DNA from: Camillea tinctor
Lineage: Eukaryota; Ascomycota; Sordariomycetes; Xylariales; Xylariaceae
Length of the DNA stretch: 64,000 nucleotides
Direction of reading: 5' to 3'
Assembly: GCA_022578605.1 (NCBI GenBank)
Contig: MU394107.1
Span: forward strand, 62,001-126,000
Below, piece by piece: positions 1 through 14,201 of the stretch (positions within the stretch are counted from its first letter, which is position 1; every line of letters begins with the position of its first letter). The notes under the pieces are model-generated. The model was not told where the DNA came from, searched no databases, and saw nothing but the letters and a program-made list of their open reading frames with translations. The position numbers and the translations under genes are program-made.

Positions 1-1993
1 ACACCTATAATCAATTCGAAGGAACCTTTATCATGGAAATCTGTTATCTCTACGCTTGGATTGGTTTTAAGTAGGTTATATTTTGTTTATAAAAGCTTCA
101 ACCTAACATCTACATTCATCTTTGCTAATAATGGTATTTTCCAGTATTGAAGCTAGAATTCTCTATAGAGCATTATGGTACATTAATGAGTTATCACTTC
201 CAAATACTCTAACCCGCCATTCGAATTATCGTGTGAAGTTTTTCATGAACAATTCTCAATATCACACCCTCCTGGGTAGATACCTAGCCTCTCGGGCACG
301 ATATCCATTTAGACGTATATGGAAGGGGTTGATCAGAACATCCCAACCCTGACTTGGCCCCCATATTGGGTGCTTTCGGAAGTTGTCAGTGTGAGGTTAC
401 TAGGAAAAACCGAGGCTCGTGCCTAGAGACGTAACCCATCCCGTGGATTCACTTTTTTAGCTGGTACTGTCGGGGTTCACATCTATGTAGGTAGTGGACT
501 ATATATCTCTTTCACGCATTATTGGCATATTTGGTGTTTGGTTCGTGGATTAATAGATCACATTCGTATATAAATTACGCTACCGCGGGAACCCGTCCCG
601 ACTCCTGAGTACTGTGCGGTGGTCGGTAGCCTGGTGGTAGTTCATGCAGCCCGACTTCATAGTTTCAGGTGCCTAACAACGAAATGGATACCATGTACTT
701 TGGCAAAGTCAAGTATCTAAACCGAAATCTAGGACAGTGTCAGACCCTCTTTTTGGAGGGTAGTTCAGTATGGGTTACGGCATAACCCTTTCTTATAGTG
801 TATATTCTTATCATTTCACCGGCGGGAAGAAACTCTTCTGAAACAGCCAATGCCCTTTAATTTCCACCGAGGCCTCCTCTTAACTATCAAGTAGCATGGC
901 AATATTTATTTTCCCTTTGGTGGATTGACGATAATAGGTTATAGGTGTTTGTAGTGTAGGTATGATTACCTAGACAAGTACGTACCTTTGTAGTTATGGT
1001 GTAGGGAAAGTATCAGGTAAATTACGCAGGCAGACGTGAAGTTTTGTATATGTGCATTCATTCATTTACTCTATATTTGTCCGATGTTTAATGGTGCGAC
1101 ATCAAAATCACCCGGTACCTGTACACTAGTGTAAAAACTGTGAAAACAGTATTATGTAGTTTTGAAGTTAGTGAGTATAACAAACCGGTGACTTCTAATC
1201 TTTTTGGATTCCATTTTTTAATGTGGTAATTTTGTATAATTATTAGTAATACAGAAGAATAGAGGGAGGTAATTTTTTTTTCTGTTTCTTTTCAGCTTGT
1301 TCCATTGCGCGTCCTTATATGTACACTAACCTCAGCTACATTAATAAGCCTTTTCGTGTAATAATTACGGAGTAATCGATAAGATACATACTATGTACCT
1401 TGTGTAGGGAAAGGTACCTAACGTTAGCTCTACAGTAAAGGATGTATGAAAGTATCTAATTTATGTAACCTTCTAGCAACCTTTCTAAGCGAATAGAGTT
1501 GCGTTAGGTGCATATCTATATTTACCTATGCATGGATGGTCGATCAATCAATGTCCCTCAATGCAACGAATCTCTCTTCTCTCTCTCACACACACACTCT
1601 CTCTACCCCCCCCCCCCCCCTTTCTCCCTCCCTCCTCTTTTTCCTCCGACTATCAAATAACAACAACATCCATATTAGTCCATCGCATCCAAGCAAATCA
1701 ATCGATTTTCAAAACGCATCGACCCGACACACCGCCCTCCTCTATCTGTCGACCCTCGCGTAAATCCTACAAGGACCATTAGTTAAACAATACTCGGTTC
1801 TATTCTATACCTACCATTCCTCCCCGACCGTACACCATCTTCACCTCTTCATCCTGGTCCTACTATATCGTCTTCATCCCCTGTATTCGCCTTTTATTTT
1901 TTTATCCCCCCCCCTCTGCCTTCTCGCGAGGCCTCCATCTGATACCCAACCTACTATCCTAGCTGGGTTCATCCCATTGTCACATTTCGCACC
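1..1993. other. Upstream intergenic region and leader of the kinase gene
   Basis: No convincing gene is seen. Short open frames at 122-352 and 1528-1782 have no recognisable family features. The last 450 bases before the kinase start are strongly pyrimidine-rich, with CT repeats and a C-run near 1606-1620, as is usual for leaders of highly expressed filamentous-fungal genes. The rest is AT-rich with scattered TACCTA/TAGGTA words. Confidence 0.6.
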
Positions 1994-4292
1994 ATGTCGT
2001 GGAAACTCACCAAGAGTAAGTAGTATCAATTCGAGCCCATCTTGATAATTTTTTGTCCCTATTCTCTATTCCCTATTCGGGAGTACAGGGACAAGGGACA
2101 GACCAGCATCACTTCACCTGCTGCAGCACTACTTCATTGTACTGCAATGGCCATGAAAACCTTGCTATCAACCTCCCTCGTTCCTCAATTACCACCCTGT
2201 CCACAGGTACCTAGGCTAATCAACTATCTTTAATCATTAGAATTGAAGGAGACCCATTTGGGTCCTCTTGCTAGCACATTTTCGCGGAATCCCTCGACAT
2301 CGACCATTACAGACAAAGATGAGAAGACGCCGCAGTCATCTTCATCTGCTCTCGCTTCCGCTGATAATACCATCGGTTCGTAGTCATTCCGCCTCTTCCA
2401 CCCCCCCTTTCTCTTTCCCTTTTCTGCAATGCCCAGAGGCTATGCTTACCTTCGTGACCAGCCGCCTCGGAAGCCATGGTGCAAGAGCCTGTGGTCAAAC
2501 CTCCCAAGCCGGGTATTCTCGTAGTCACCCTCCATGAGGGCCAGAGCTTTGCTCTTCCCGAACAGCATCGCGGCGCCTTCTCACACCTGCAAGGGTCCAT
2601 GTCGACCGGAAACGCCCTGAATGCCCCCGGCTCCGTACGTCCCGGCTCTTCTCAGAGAGCTGCTGCTGGTTCGTATACGAATGGCTCGGGTAGGCCGCAG
2701 ACTTCAGGCGGTGGCTTTTCTGGTGTCCCGTCCAACCACGGCCGAATCTCCAGCAAATACTTGCCGTATGCCCTGCTGGATTTTGATAAGGTTCAGGTTT
2801 TTGTCAACTCGGTCTCTGGCAGCCCCGAGAACCCCTTGTGGGCCGGCGACAACACGCAATACAAGTTCGATGTGTCTCGAGTGACCGAACTGAACGTACA
2901 TCTCTACATGCGCAACCCCAACGCGCCACCGGGGTCTGGCCGGAGCCAGGACATCTTCATCGGAGTTGTGCGTATCAACCCTCGATTTGAGGAGAAGCAC
3001 ACGTTCGTGGAGGATCCCAAGGCTAGCAAGAAGGATCGCGAGAAGGCCGCCGCTGAGTTCTCCACTCGGGAGCGCGCTCTGGGGCATAGCGGTGTCGACT
3101 GGGTAGACGTGCAGTACGGCACGGGTAAACTCAAGATCGGCGTAGAATACGTCGAGAACCGCGCCGGGAAGCTCAAGATCGAAGACTTTGAGCTTCTCAA
3201 GGTGGTCGGAAAAGGCAGTTTTGGCAAGGTCATGCAGGTCCGAAAGAAGGATACAAGCCGTATTTATGCTCTCAAGACCATCCGCAAAGCCCATATCATT
3301 TCTAGATCCGAGGTTGCCCACACTCTAGCTGAACGATCGGTTCTTGCGCAGATCAACAACCCTTTCATCGTTCCGCTCAAATTCACGTTCCAGTCGCCAG
3401 AGAAACTGTATTTTGTGCTAGCTTTTGTCAACGGCGGTGAACTTTTCCACCACCTCCAGAAGGACCAGCGATTCGATGTCAACCGAGCCCGGTTCTACAC
3501 GGCTGAACTTCTCTGCGCCCTCGAGTGCCTGCACGGATTCAACGTTATCTACCGCGACCTGAAGCCCGAAAACATCCTTCTAGATTACCAGGGCCATATC
3601 GCCCTCTGTGATTTCGGTCTTTGCAAGCTAGATATGAAAGACGAGGACCGGACAAATACGTTCTGTGGCACGCCCGAGTACCTGGCTCCGGAGCTCCTGA
3701 TGGGTCGGGGCTACAATAAGACTGTTGATTGGTGGACATTAGGCGTTCTTCTCTACGAAATGCTTACGGGCCTGCCGCCTTTCTACGACGAGAACACTAA
3801 TGAGATGTATCGCAAGATTTTGTCAGAGCCACTCCATTTCCCTGGCGCCGATGTGGTACCGCCGGCAGCCAAGGACCTACTCTCCAAACTCCTCAACCGA
3901 AAGCCAGAAGAGCGATTAGGTGCTGCTGGCAGCGCTGAGATCAAGGCCCACCCATTCTTCCACGCTATCGATTGGCGAAAGCTTCTCCAGCGCAAATATG
4001 AGCCTACATTCAAACCCAATGTTGTAAGTATTTATCAGCTGCAGCTAAAGTATAAAAGCGTTTCTAACCACCAATTCTTCTCTAGGTCGATGCTCTCGAC
4101 ACAGCCAACTTTGACCCCGAGTTCACGTCAGAAGCACCTCAAGATTCTTACGTCGAAGGCCCGATGCTGTCAGAAACCATGCAGAACCAATTTGCAGGCT
4201 TCAGTTACAACCGACCCATTGCGGGCCTAGGAGATGCTGGTGGCAGTGTAAAGGATCCATCATTTGTGGGTAGCATTAGCGACCGACGATAG
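1994..4292 (+). CDS. sch9: SCH9-type AGC protein kinase with N-terminal C2 domain
   Basis: Serine/threonine kinase of the nutrient-sensing TORC1 branch, related to yeast Sch9 and Aspergillus SchA. Exons are 1994-2015, 2241-2375, 2462-4023 and 4086-4292, giving 641 residues; all junctions keep frame with GT/AG borders. The tiny first exon encodes MSWKLTK, which together with the next residues (KLKETHLGPLAS) matches the conserved N-terminus I know for this family and decides the start. A C2-like region spans about residues 60-290. The kinase domain shows the glycine loop GKGSFGKV (from about 302), lysine K324, YRDLKPEN with D418, DFG D436, and activation-loop T452 in NTFCGTPEYLAPE. The C-terminal extension ends in the hydrophobic motif FAGFSY, with the regulatory serine near 613. 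Nothing looks broken. I see the domains directly; the TOR link is family knowledge. Confidence 0.95.
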
Positions 4293-5398
4293 AACTAGTA
4301 CTACATTAAAGGGGGAATGGTATTTGCATATCGGCTCGAAAAGGACGGACGGGTGGGACAGGAAGCGAATTGAGAGCGTGTAGCAAGCACGGTTGTACAT
4401 GAATGGATTGGGGCTTCATAGTTGGAAATACGAGTTTCTCACTTAGCCTAGGGTGGGTGTATAGTGTGCGTGTTCGAGGGTCAAACTGACAAGCGCAGAG
4501 AGCAATGAGCGATAGGGAGAGACAGGGAGGCAGACAAACAGACAGACAAAACCGAGGAAGTACTTTTTTTGTTCCTATATCAAGACTGTATTGCACCGAC
4601 GACTTTGGAGTAAATAGCACTTTCTAGGATGTCAAGAGAGAAAAAAAAAAGAGGGTTTAAGTCGAAACTCTGTAGATAGTTTACAAAAAATACAACATAG
4701 AGGGTAGAAGAGCAAGACGACAATATAAGCAAAATATGGCGTGTTCTTTTATTTCTTGTATTGGGTTGATTATGTCTATCTTTATGTATACCTACCTAGA
4801 GGTTACATGTATTTACATGTAACCTATGTACTACATAGTATGTAGATAGTAAGGCAGATAGTAAAGATGACGTTAATAAGCAAAAACATATGGGATGCGG
4901 GGTTTATCATGAGTACCTTTGTACCTTTTCTTTTTTTTTTCTTTTTAGGTACCTACTAAGGTAGTAGCAGGTATTTTAATTTTTTGGCGTATCTACCCCG
5001 CTACCCGACTGCTACAGTAGCTGTCTCATGGGACGTTCATGCTGTCATTGGGATCACCTTTTAGTGTTACGAGCCATTTTACCTCCTTTACCTACCTACC
5101 ACCTCGACTTTCCCCTTCCATACCCCCCTCCGTATATCTTCCCTCTTTATCCTTTTGCATTTAATAACTCCCCCCATCTATACCCAACCTTACCTTGAAG
5201 GTAGCTATCCCATTTCCTATATTTTACTCGAGCATTCCCTTTCTTCCCCATCACTAACCAAGCCACCCCTTATCCATTACCTACCCCTCCATTAGCTATT
5301 TTTCATTAACAAACACTTCAAGTATCCCCGGGTTGTCCGGCATTCATATCACCAGATATTGTCTCATAACATATACTGTTCCATCGAATATTGCGAAG
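4293..5398. other. Intergenic region between kinase and glucose-6-phosphate isomerase
   Basis: Holds the kinase 3' untranslated region and the isomerase promoter. A perfect inverted repeat lies at 4801-4824, a TAGGTACCTA palindrome at 4946-4955, and long T tracts near 4930. The last 300 bases are CT-rich. No coding signal. Confidence 0.6.
4801..4824. repeat. Perfect 10-bp inverted repeat with 4-nt loop
   Basis: GGTTACATGT, loop ATTT, then ACATGTAACC. It sits about 500 bases downstream of the kinase stop codon, so it could be a cruciform, a protein-binding palindrome or part of a 3' end signal. No function is assigned. Confidence 0.7.
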
Positions 5399-7283
<1,885 letters not shown>

Positions 7284-8553
7284 AGCTGATGTATGGTATG
7301 AGGTGGCATAGGAAGATAGGATCAAAGTGATCCGGAACATGGACGACGGATAATGTAAGCAAACTGGAGCTTTATCCGATGCCGATGATAGGCAGGATAC
7401 CATGCAGGTGTAAGGGGGAAAGGCATCCGAAAGTTGTTTTATGTTGGTTGGTTGGTTGGGCCTGAGGGTTTGAGGTAGAAAGGAAAGAAAGAAAGAAAAA
7501 AGGGGGGGAGGGGGGAGAAAAGCAAAGACGGGGACTAGGTAGATAGAGGTTTGACTCGTGAGGTCAGTACCTACCTAGGGAAAAGTGAACCAGTCGTTGA
7601 TGAAGACAAAACTAAAAACACTCCACATAAAGCTACGTATACAACAAAAACAATGATCCAGACGATCTTACACCAAATCTATCCAGTGACGAATTTTTTC
7701 TCTATCTGGGGTTCCTACATGACTAACCTGCTGTATTGTAGCGTAGGTAGTCTAGCTTCACTATCAAGGTATAACGCATGCATGTAAATAATGCAAGTTG
7801 AGAATGCGAAAGAAGTTTTTGATCATGCTACCTAGATAGTTGTCTTGTTTTCCATTTTCTTCAAGGTTGAGAATACTAGACTGAAGTATAGATTAGGTAG
7901 TTGCATATAGGTAGGTAGGTAGGTAGGTAGGTAATGGAAATACACCTGCGTACATACACACTAGATAATATTACATGATTAATTTGATTTCAACTATTTC
8001 CCCCCCTACATAATACATGACGAAGAATGAATGGGTCTCCTTTTTCTCTTCCCTCTCTCCCTCTTTCTATATCGTTCTTTTTCTCTACCCTTTTTTCTGG
8101 GTCTAGGTCTCGTGAAAAAAATTGTGGTGTTTTTTTCTGGGTCACGATGCTTCATAGATCGCCGATTTATTTTTTGTCACCGTGCACAGACACCCACACA
8201 TGTACACAGAGATACATACATAACACACACTCACATACTTTGGATATTCATGTAGGTTTTTATTCAGGCATATCGGCGGTGGTAGAGAGAAGAGAGGGGC
8301 AGTTTTGAGATTGAGTGTAAATATGGTGGTGTATTACGTCGTGTATAGTAGGTACATTATAGATACTACACTAATGGCGAGTTACGTACGTATATAGGTT
8401 TTGTAGGTATGTAGATGTTAGGGAAACTGAAGCTAAGCAAGTAGTGCACGATGTCTATAAGAGTTGTGTGATATACTCTATCGCTCATCACACTGGTAGT
8501 GTATAGTCAATCATCCTACGACATGGGACGCCATGGTCAATCAATAGATAAGA

Positions 8554-8578
8554 TGCATCGCTATACAGTAGCGATGCA
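8554..8578. repeat. 9-bp inverted repeat with 7-nt loop
   Basis: TGCATCGCT, loop ATACAGT, then AGCGATGCA, a perfect stem in gene-free DNA. No function assigned. Confidence 0.65.
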
Positions 8579-9183
8579 AACACTGCCACACCGTTGGCTA
8601 GTATTCATTCATCGACAAGGTTGGTTTAGCTCAGGGGGCGAGGTAAGATAATGGAGGTGTGGTCAATTATATCAGGACAAGAAGTCACGATATCTCAAGG
8701 GCCAATAGGACGCGGGCTATCAATAGAATCATCGGAGTCGAGCTTTATCTCTTCCCTTCCCAGTCTAACCTTCTTACCTTTTGCCCCCCTTACCTGTGAT
8801 TATCGTGGGTGGGTACACTTTCACCTATTACCCGGTTAGCCCGTCAACCAATCAACACTGGCCAATCCGTAACTAATGACCAACTAGAGCATCAGGGGGA
8901 TTGGAGAGAGGGAGTGGAGGAGAGGGGCAGAGGGGGTAGGAGGCGATTAGATAGGTCTGATAGGTCAAGGGACACGGACCGGTGTAAGGTATGTATCATA
9001 TGTATGTACGTGAGGAGGAATAGGTAAGGTTTGGCTTAATCTTCGGCTCAGCCAGCAGCAGCAAGAAGATGTAAGTAGTCCACGTGTAAGAAGTGCCTGT
9101 CTTGTCTGGTCCCTGACGTGGGCCACGACCACACTCCCGACAGGCGATTTGTCGTGCCCCTATCTATCGGCAGGAAGGCATGA

Positions 9184-9214
9184 AGGTGGTTGACGGTCAA
9201 TCCGTCAACCACCT
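9184..9214. repeat. Perfect 13-bp inverted repeat with 5-nt loop
   Basis: AGGTGGTTGACGG, loop TCAAT, then CCGTCAACCACCT. The stem is GC-rich and long enough to be unlikely by chance. It lies in the middle of the gene-poor region, in a short locally GC-rich patch (about 9050-9260). It could be an RNA hairpin, a miniature-element end pair or a protein-binding palindrome. Confidence 0.8.
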
Positions 9215-11501
9215 ACTTCAAGTTGTATATCGGTTATGTGGGGCGGACAGACTAGACGCTATCGTGAACTGTAAAATGTATAGGCCGGGTAGGTGGCGTA
9301 GGCGGTTTATTGACCTTAATTGACCTATAACAAAAATAAAAGGCAAACATAAAACCTACCTATGTTGTATAATAACGATTAATACTGATTACCAAACGGT
9401 TGTACATAATCGGTATTACTTACTTACAGTTACGTTAGGTAGTCTCGTCTTTTTCTTGTTACCGCCAATATCAATATCAATATTTGAACAAATGAAATAG
9501 ATGCATGAGATATTGATGCATGAGGTTCTGGGGGATGGGGGACGGGTGGCTGTTAATGCATCGTCAATGGTTCAGTCAAGTCCAGGTATGTACAAGCGAA
9601 GTTGGCTTATATAAATGTGATGTAGGTGGCTTGATGAGAAGAGAACTCAATGTGCATTCGTTGCATCCATCGCCTCTATTTGCATCCATCGCATCGTGTC
9701 ACATCCCACCCATGCTACCTGTATTTATGTTTCTCATGTTAATGCGGCTTATAATAAAATTAATCACCCAATAAGGAGGGTATTGTATTGGAAATGGTTG
9801 TGGGTTGTGCGTATGTGCGTATGAGTGGTATGTTTTTCTAGAGTATATTCCTTCAAAATGTCTCAACTTAGATGGTGTACAGAGTACATACTGCAAGATT
9901 GTGTGATATCTTGAAAGTAAGACAGGAAAGATAGAAGAGGGGATGTGATGCCGCTAAGGTCTAGGTTAGTTGTTACAGGTCTGGGTCTAATGGTTCGTGA
10001 TACTTAAGTACTAGTGCGCCGTAGTTTCTGGTTTCTTCTGGGGAAAGCTGGAATTTTGGAATCTGAAAGAGCGCTTGCCTTGTATTTTCCGGGGGAAGAG
10101 GAGTCCGACGAGTCCAAAGAAGACGAGTAAGGACAAAAGGTTGGGAGAAAATGCGGGCACACACGCCGAAAATGCTGCACCCCACTATGTCTCTGCAGTG
10201 TTTCTGCGACGGACGGGACCAATGACATGTCTCGATTTCTTTCAACTTCGGTCTTAGACCCTGTTCAAGGCTGATGATGGTGGGCAAGGTGGGAATCCCT
10301 CCGTCATTTTTAGGGGGACTTTAAACCCTCACTTTAGAGTTCACACTAGGTAGGGCACATATATGTACTACCTTGGGTTATGGGAAAAGGGGTCCCCCCA
10401 GCCTTAGTTTCAATATGTACATAGCCATATCCTAAAATCCTTGCTAGATCGGGGGATCGGGGGTATATGGACATGTATCGTACGGCTTGTGTGGTGGGAT
10501 GATGACACTCGTCGAGATCATGAGGTCATCAATCTGGTGAATGGTGGGGTCTATGCCTATTTGAAAACCTTACCTACATAGCGTACCTCGATGAAAGAAA
10601 GAGGGACGGGACTGGAGGCGGACCCAACATGACCTAAGCATTCCATTCCATCGTGAAAGAGGGAAACGACCTAGAAGTTAACCGTTAGCCGCGATTACGG
10701 TAACAATTCGCTCGCGGCGGGCATTGGACCGTAAAAGCAGTGGGTCCAGGCTTGTTGGTGGCTTAGAAGGACAGGCCACGGGCTTAGACGGAACCTTCTA
10801 CAGGGCTAGTTAGTAGTAGCGTAGTGTGCACTACATACTGACATATACCTATATTCTATTCTATGTAAGCACTGGAATAGAAGTAACACTACCTACGGCT
10901 TACGACTAATAAGTATCATATAATTAAACGCATGCAGGTATCCTGGAAAATGTACTGGTCTATATTTGTCGGCTTAATTTTTTGCGAGATATATTTTAAA
11001 TAAAGAAAGCGAAGCGAGAAAAAAGATGAACAAAAAAAAATCTGCCTCAGAAAGGCCGAGGGAAGAGCGTGAAAGAAGCCGGATAACACTGCATCGTGGC
11101 CATAAATCGCTCGGGTGGTTTCGGCTTGGCAAAAAGATGAGTCGATGCATGTGGGAACGTGGGAAAAGAGGGAAGATAACAGGACACCCCTACTAACGCA
11201 AGCTACCTAGGTACTAGCCTGTTAGTAAACCTTATACCGTACGGGTTGGGTAGTCCGTAAAAAGGCGGGGCTCTGATCGAAACAATCCAACTGCCACGGC
11301 ACAAGGTTGGCTCATTCCAACATCATTGGCACGGCTGCCACGTACTTACTCTACCACTACGTAGGAAGTACCTAGTTGTAATTGCAAGGCGCAGGCAGTG
11401 ACCACCCGTACCGTGTCCTGCTACCAATGGACTGTGTACGACTTGATCCGGTCGTGTTATCTTGCCCGTGTGATTGCTGCTACCTACCTACCTTCGTTCA
11501 T

Positions 11502-11507
11502 TATAAA
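11502..11507 (+). promoter_or_regulatory. Possible TATA box for mannitol-1-phosphate dehydrogenase
   Basis: TATAAA about 275 bases before the start codon, followed by a CT-rich stretch (11530-11600) of the kind in which fungal transcripts often begin. Position and context are suggestive only. Confidence 0.35.
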
Positions 11508-11781
11508 GTCACCGCCCAGGGAATCCCATCTTGTCCCTAGTGTCTCTTCTCTCTTCTCTTTCATATCACAATCATATCCTCTCTCCCAAGTGTTACCCTT
11601 TATCTTCCACTTGAAACAAAAACTCGTCTTCTTTTTTTTCAATCTCGCTTTCATTCGAAGACTTCATTGCTTTAACTGCACCAACCGTATATTGTTGCTG
11701 CTGTTCGTTTTACCCCCCTTGAGCCTCTACATCTGAGGCTTGTACGCTATAGCACACACCACTATCACCACCACATTCATC

Positions 11782-12987
11782 ATGGCTGCCACTAAGAAGG
11801 CTGTTCACTTTGGCTCCGGCAACATTGGTCGGGGCTTTGTTGCCTGTTTCCTGCACGAGTCGGGTTACGAAGTTATCTTTGCCGATGTTGTTGATGCCCT
11901 GGTCGACAAGCTGAACTCGACCCCTTCATACAAGGTCATTGAGCAGGGCGTTGGCAAGCCCGTTACCAAGACGATTACCAACTACCGAGCCATCAACTCC
12001 AAGTACAACGAAGCTGAGCTGGTTGACGAGATCGCTACGGCTGATGTCGTCACCTGCTCGGTGGGTCCCAACATTCTCAGATTCATTGCACCGGTCATTG
12101 CCAAGGGTATTGACAAGCGATCGGAAGACCTAGCGCCCCTAGCTGTCATCGCCTGTGAGAACATGATCGGCGCCACAGATGCCCTCGCTAGCCACATCAA
12201 GGACCCCAAGAACACTCCAGCCCACCGTCTAGAGGACCACTCCGTAAGGGCCGCTTATGCCAACTCGGCAATCGACCGTATCGTCCCGGCACAACCCGCC
12301 GACGCCGGGTTAGACGTCTACCTAGAGCAGTTCTATGAGTGGGTTGTCGAGCAGACCCCCTTTGACCCACAAAAGGGGGCTTCGTCGAAGGCCACTAAGC
12401 CCAGCATTGACGGCATCAAGTGGGTCGACCACCTAGAGCCCTTCATTGAGCGCAAGCTGTACACGGTCAACACATCACACGCTACCGCTGCCTACTTCGG
12501 ATACAACCGAAAGAAGCCCACCATTGCCGACGCCATGGGAGACCACGCCATCCGAGCCCAGGTTGCCGCCGCTATTGGCGAGACGGCTGCCCTCATCGTC
12601 AAGAAGCACGGTATCAGTGTAGAAGAGCAGGAGGCATACAAGGAGAAGATCATTGGCAGAATCAGCAACCCCCATCTTGCCGACGCCGTGGAGCGGGTTG
12701 GCCGTGCTCCGCTGCGCAAGCTCGGCCGCAAGGAGCGTTTCATCGGGCCTGCCGCCGCGTTGGCAGAGGAGAAGATGGACACGACGGCGCTTCTTGAGGC
12801 AGCTGAGATGGCTTTCCGCTTCCAGAACGTCGAGGGCGACGACGAGAGCAAGGAGCTCGCCAAGATCATGGCAGACAACACGGCTGACGACGTAGTTCGC
12901 CAAGTGTGCGGTCTACAGGCCGACCACCCTCTCTTCCCTAAGGTGAAGGAGATTGTAGAAAAGGTCCAGGCTGACAGCCAGGACTGA
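11782..12987 (+). CDS. mpdA: Mannitol-1-phosphate 5-dehydrogenase
   Basis: NAD-dependent reduction of fructose-6-phosphate to mannitol-1-phosphate, the entry to fungal mannitol storage and stress protection, in the cytosol. A single exon of 401 residues. The start at 11782 is chosen because [19 protein letters not shown] begins as the family does and sits in a good context (CATCATGGC); an in-frame ATG at 11740 would add 14 residues. The N-terminal Rossmann fold carries GSGNIGRG. The long-chain polyol dehydrogenase active-site pattern K-x4-N-x2-H is visible as K225, N230 and H233 in KLYTVNTSH. Length is slightly above the usual 385-395, with the surplus at the N-terminus and in a loop near residues 190-215. 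Intact; strong codon bias. Confidence 0.95.
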   Translation: MAATKKAVHFGSGNIGRGFVACFLHESGYEVIFADVVDALVDKLNSTPSYKVIEQGVGKPVTKTITNYRAINSKYNEAELVDEIATADVVTCSVGPNILRFIAPVIAKGIDKRSEDLAPLAVIACENMIGATDALASHIKDPKNTPAHRLEDHSVRAAYANSAIDRIVPAQPADAGLDVYLEQFYEWVVEQTPFDPQKGASSKATKPSIDGIKWVDHLEPFIERKLYTVNTSHATAAYFGYNRKKPTIADAMGDHAIRAQVAAAIGETAALIVKKHGISVEEQEAYKEKIIGRISNPHLADAVERVGRAPLRKLGRKERFIGPAAALAEEKMDTTALLEAAEMAFRFQNVEGDDESKELAKIMADNTADDVVRQVCGLQADHPLFPKVKEIVEKVQADSQD

Positions 12988-14201
12988 CTAGAGGTTTAAG
13001 CATTTTACCTCGGGCATTGGCGTTGTTGGGATTTGATACGAAGTTATGACTTGGAAAGTTTTGGCGTTCCCGGGGTAGCATGGGAAAGGGACATGAGGGC
13101 AAGGCGGATACACTTAGCTAGCGATAGCCTGTCTCGTTTCTTGAGGGCTACCAACTTGTTGTTCTGTACATAGAAGAAACAATATACCATGAATCTTTTG
13201 AAGATCACTTGAATTCTGTCTCCAGTATTTTAGTCCCTGGTTCCGTGCATGTGTGCAATGAAGATTGGTACAACTTAGTAGAAGCCAACTTAGTAGAAGC
13301 TGCAAAGCCAATATCCTTTTTGCTACTAAATATCTAGCGATGGTAAAAGTTTTGAGTGGATGAAGTGGAAAAGACTGCACTGTGTAATCCGAGACACTCG
13401 AGTTATTTCTTTGGCGTTTGCGTAAGACCGATGTGTGATTTTGCTAGAGATGTGGTGTTATTTGAAAATAGGGGGGGGGGGGGGAGGATGGGGAGATTTT
13501 TAGATGGTGCTATATCAAAAATAGATTTGGGAGAGATCTGGTAGGGTAGAAATCTTGGAACTTAGATACATGTGGTAGGACCTCAGGACGGTGTCGAAGG
13601 TTAAGCCACAGCATCAAGCCACCAAGTATTCATCTAGGTACCTAACCTTGGAACTCCATCCCACTAAACTAGGTATTCAGCCACATTTCTATTGATAAGA
13701 TAGCTACCAAACCAGGGCTACCTAATAAGTAAAGGTACTACTACTACAGGTTGTTACCACGTCTACTTTAGTTATATACATCTACATCTTTTTTCTTTAA
13801 CACATTGCTGGCCTCGGGAAGAGCCAATTGATCTATCTATACGAGGCCGTAGTTTGTCGTACGTATTTGAAAACCCCCCAATTCCCAATTCTATTTGCAA
13901 ATGGGAATTCGTTTAGGCGATTCGACTAATTTCTAACCATACTTATTCTGTATAGTCTTCGTTACTTTCCCAACCCACACACCTATTCACCTATTCACCC
14001 ACTCACCCACTCACCCACACATTCGGTACACAGACATATAGAGGTTCCATGAATGCGCCTCTAGCTATATCGAGTCCCTACGTCCCACAGCAGCGTATCG
14101 AGTACGAGTCTCCATAGCCCAAGACAGCTTACTTGCTTCCATAACATCTCTCTACCACCCCCTCCCGCCCTTCATCCTTCCATCCAGGGTCTGTCGTCAA
14201 G
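12988..14201. other. Intergenic region before coatomer gene
   Basis: Holds the dehydrogenase 3' region, a G-run near 13470-13484, a TAGGTACCTA palindrome at 13635-13644, short CACCCATTCACC-type repeats near 13975-14020, and a CT-rich leader. No gene is seen. Confidence 0.6.

Larger units (their letters stand above)
7284..11781. other. 4.5-kb gene-poor region
   Basis: No supported gene. It holds the isomerase 3' region, microsatellites (AGGT units near 7909-7933, CA-rich DNA near 8190-8235), inverted repeats at 8554-8578 and 9184-9214, a TACCTAGGTA palindrome at 11204-11213, and the CT-rich leader of the mannitol-1-phosphate dehydrogenase gene. Open frames at 9973-10287 on the minus strand overlap each other in different frames and show no family features. 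Confidence 0.55.

Noticed and set aside
2704..3321. 205-codon minus-strand open frame inside the kinase gene
   Set aside because: Antisense shadow of a strongly biased coding exon; no motif, and the plus-strand kinase domain is unambiguous.
8622..8690. tRNA-like A-box (GTTTAGCTCAGGGGG)
   Set aside because: No matching B-box at the right distance and no acceptor, anticodon or T stems can be paired.
9973..10287. Overlapping minus-strand open frames, one with a membrane-like stretch (LLSLLVFFGLVGLLF)
   Set aside because: Three frames are open over short lengths, none has a convincing start, splice partner or recognisable family; most likely chance.
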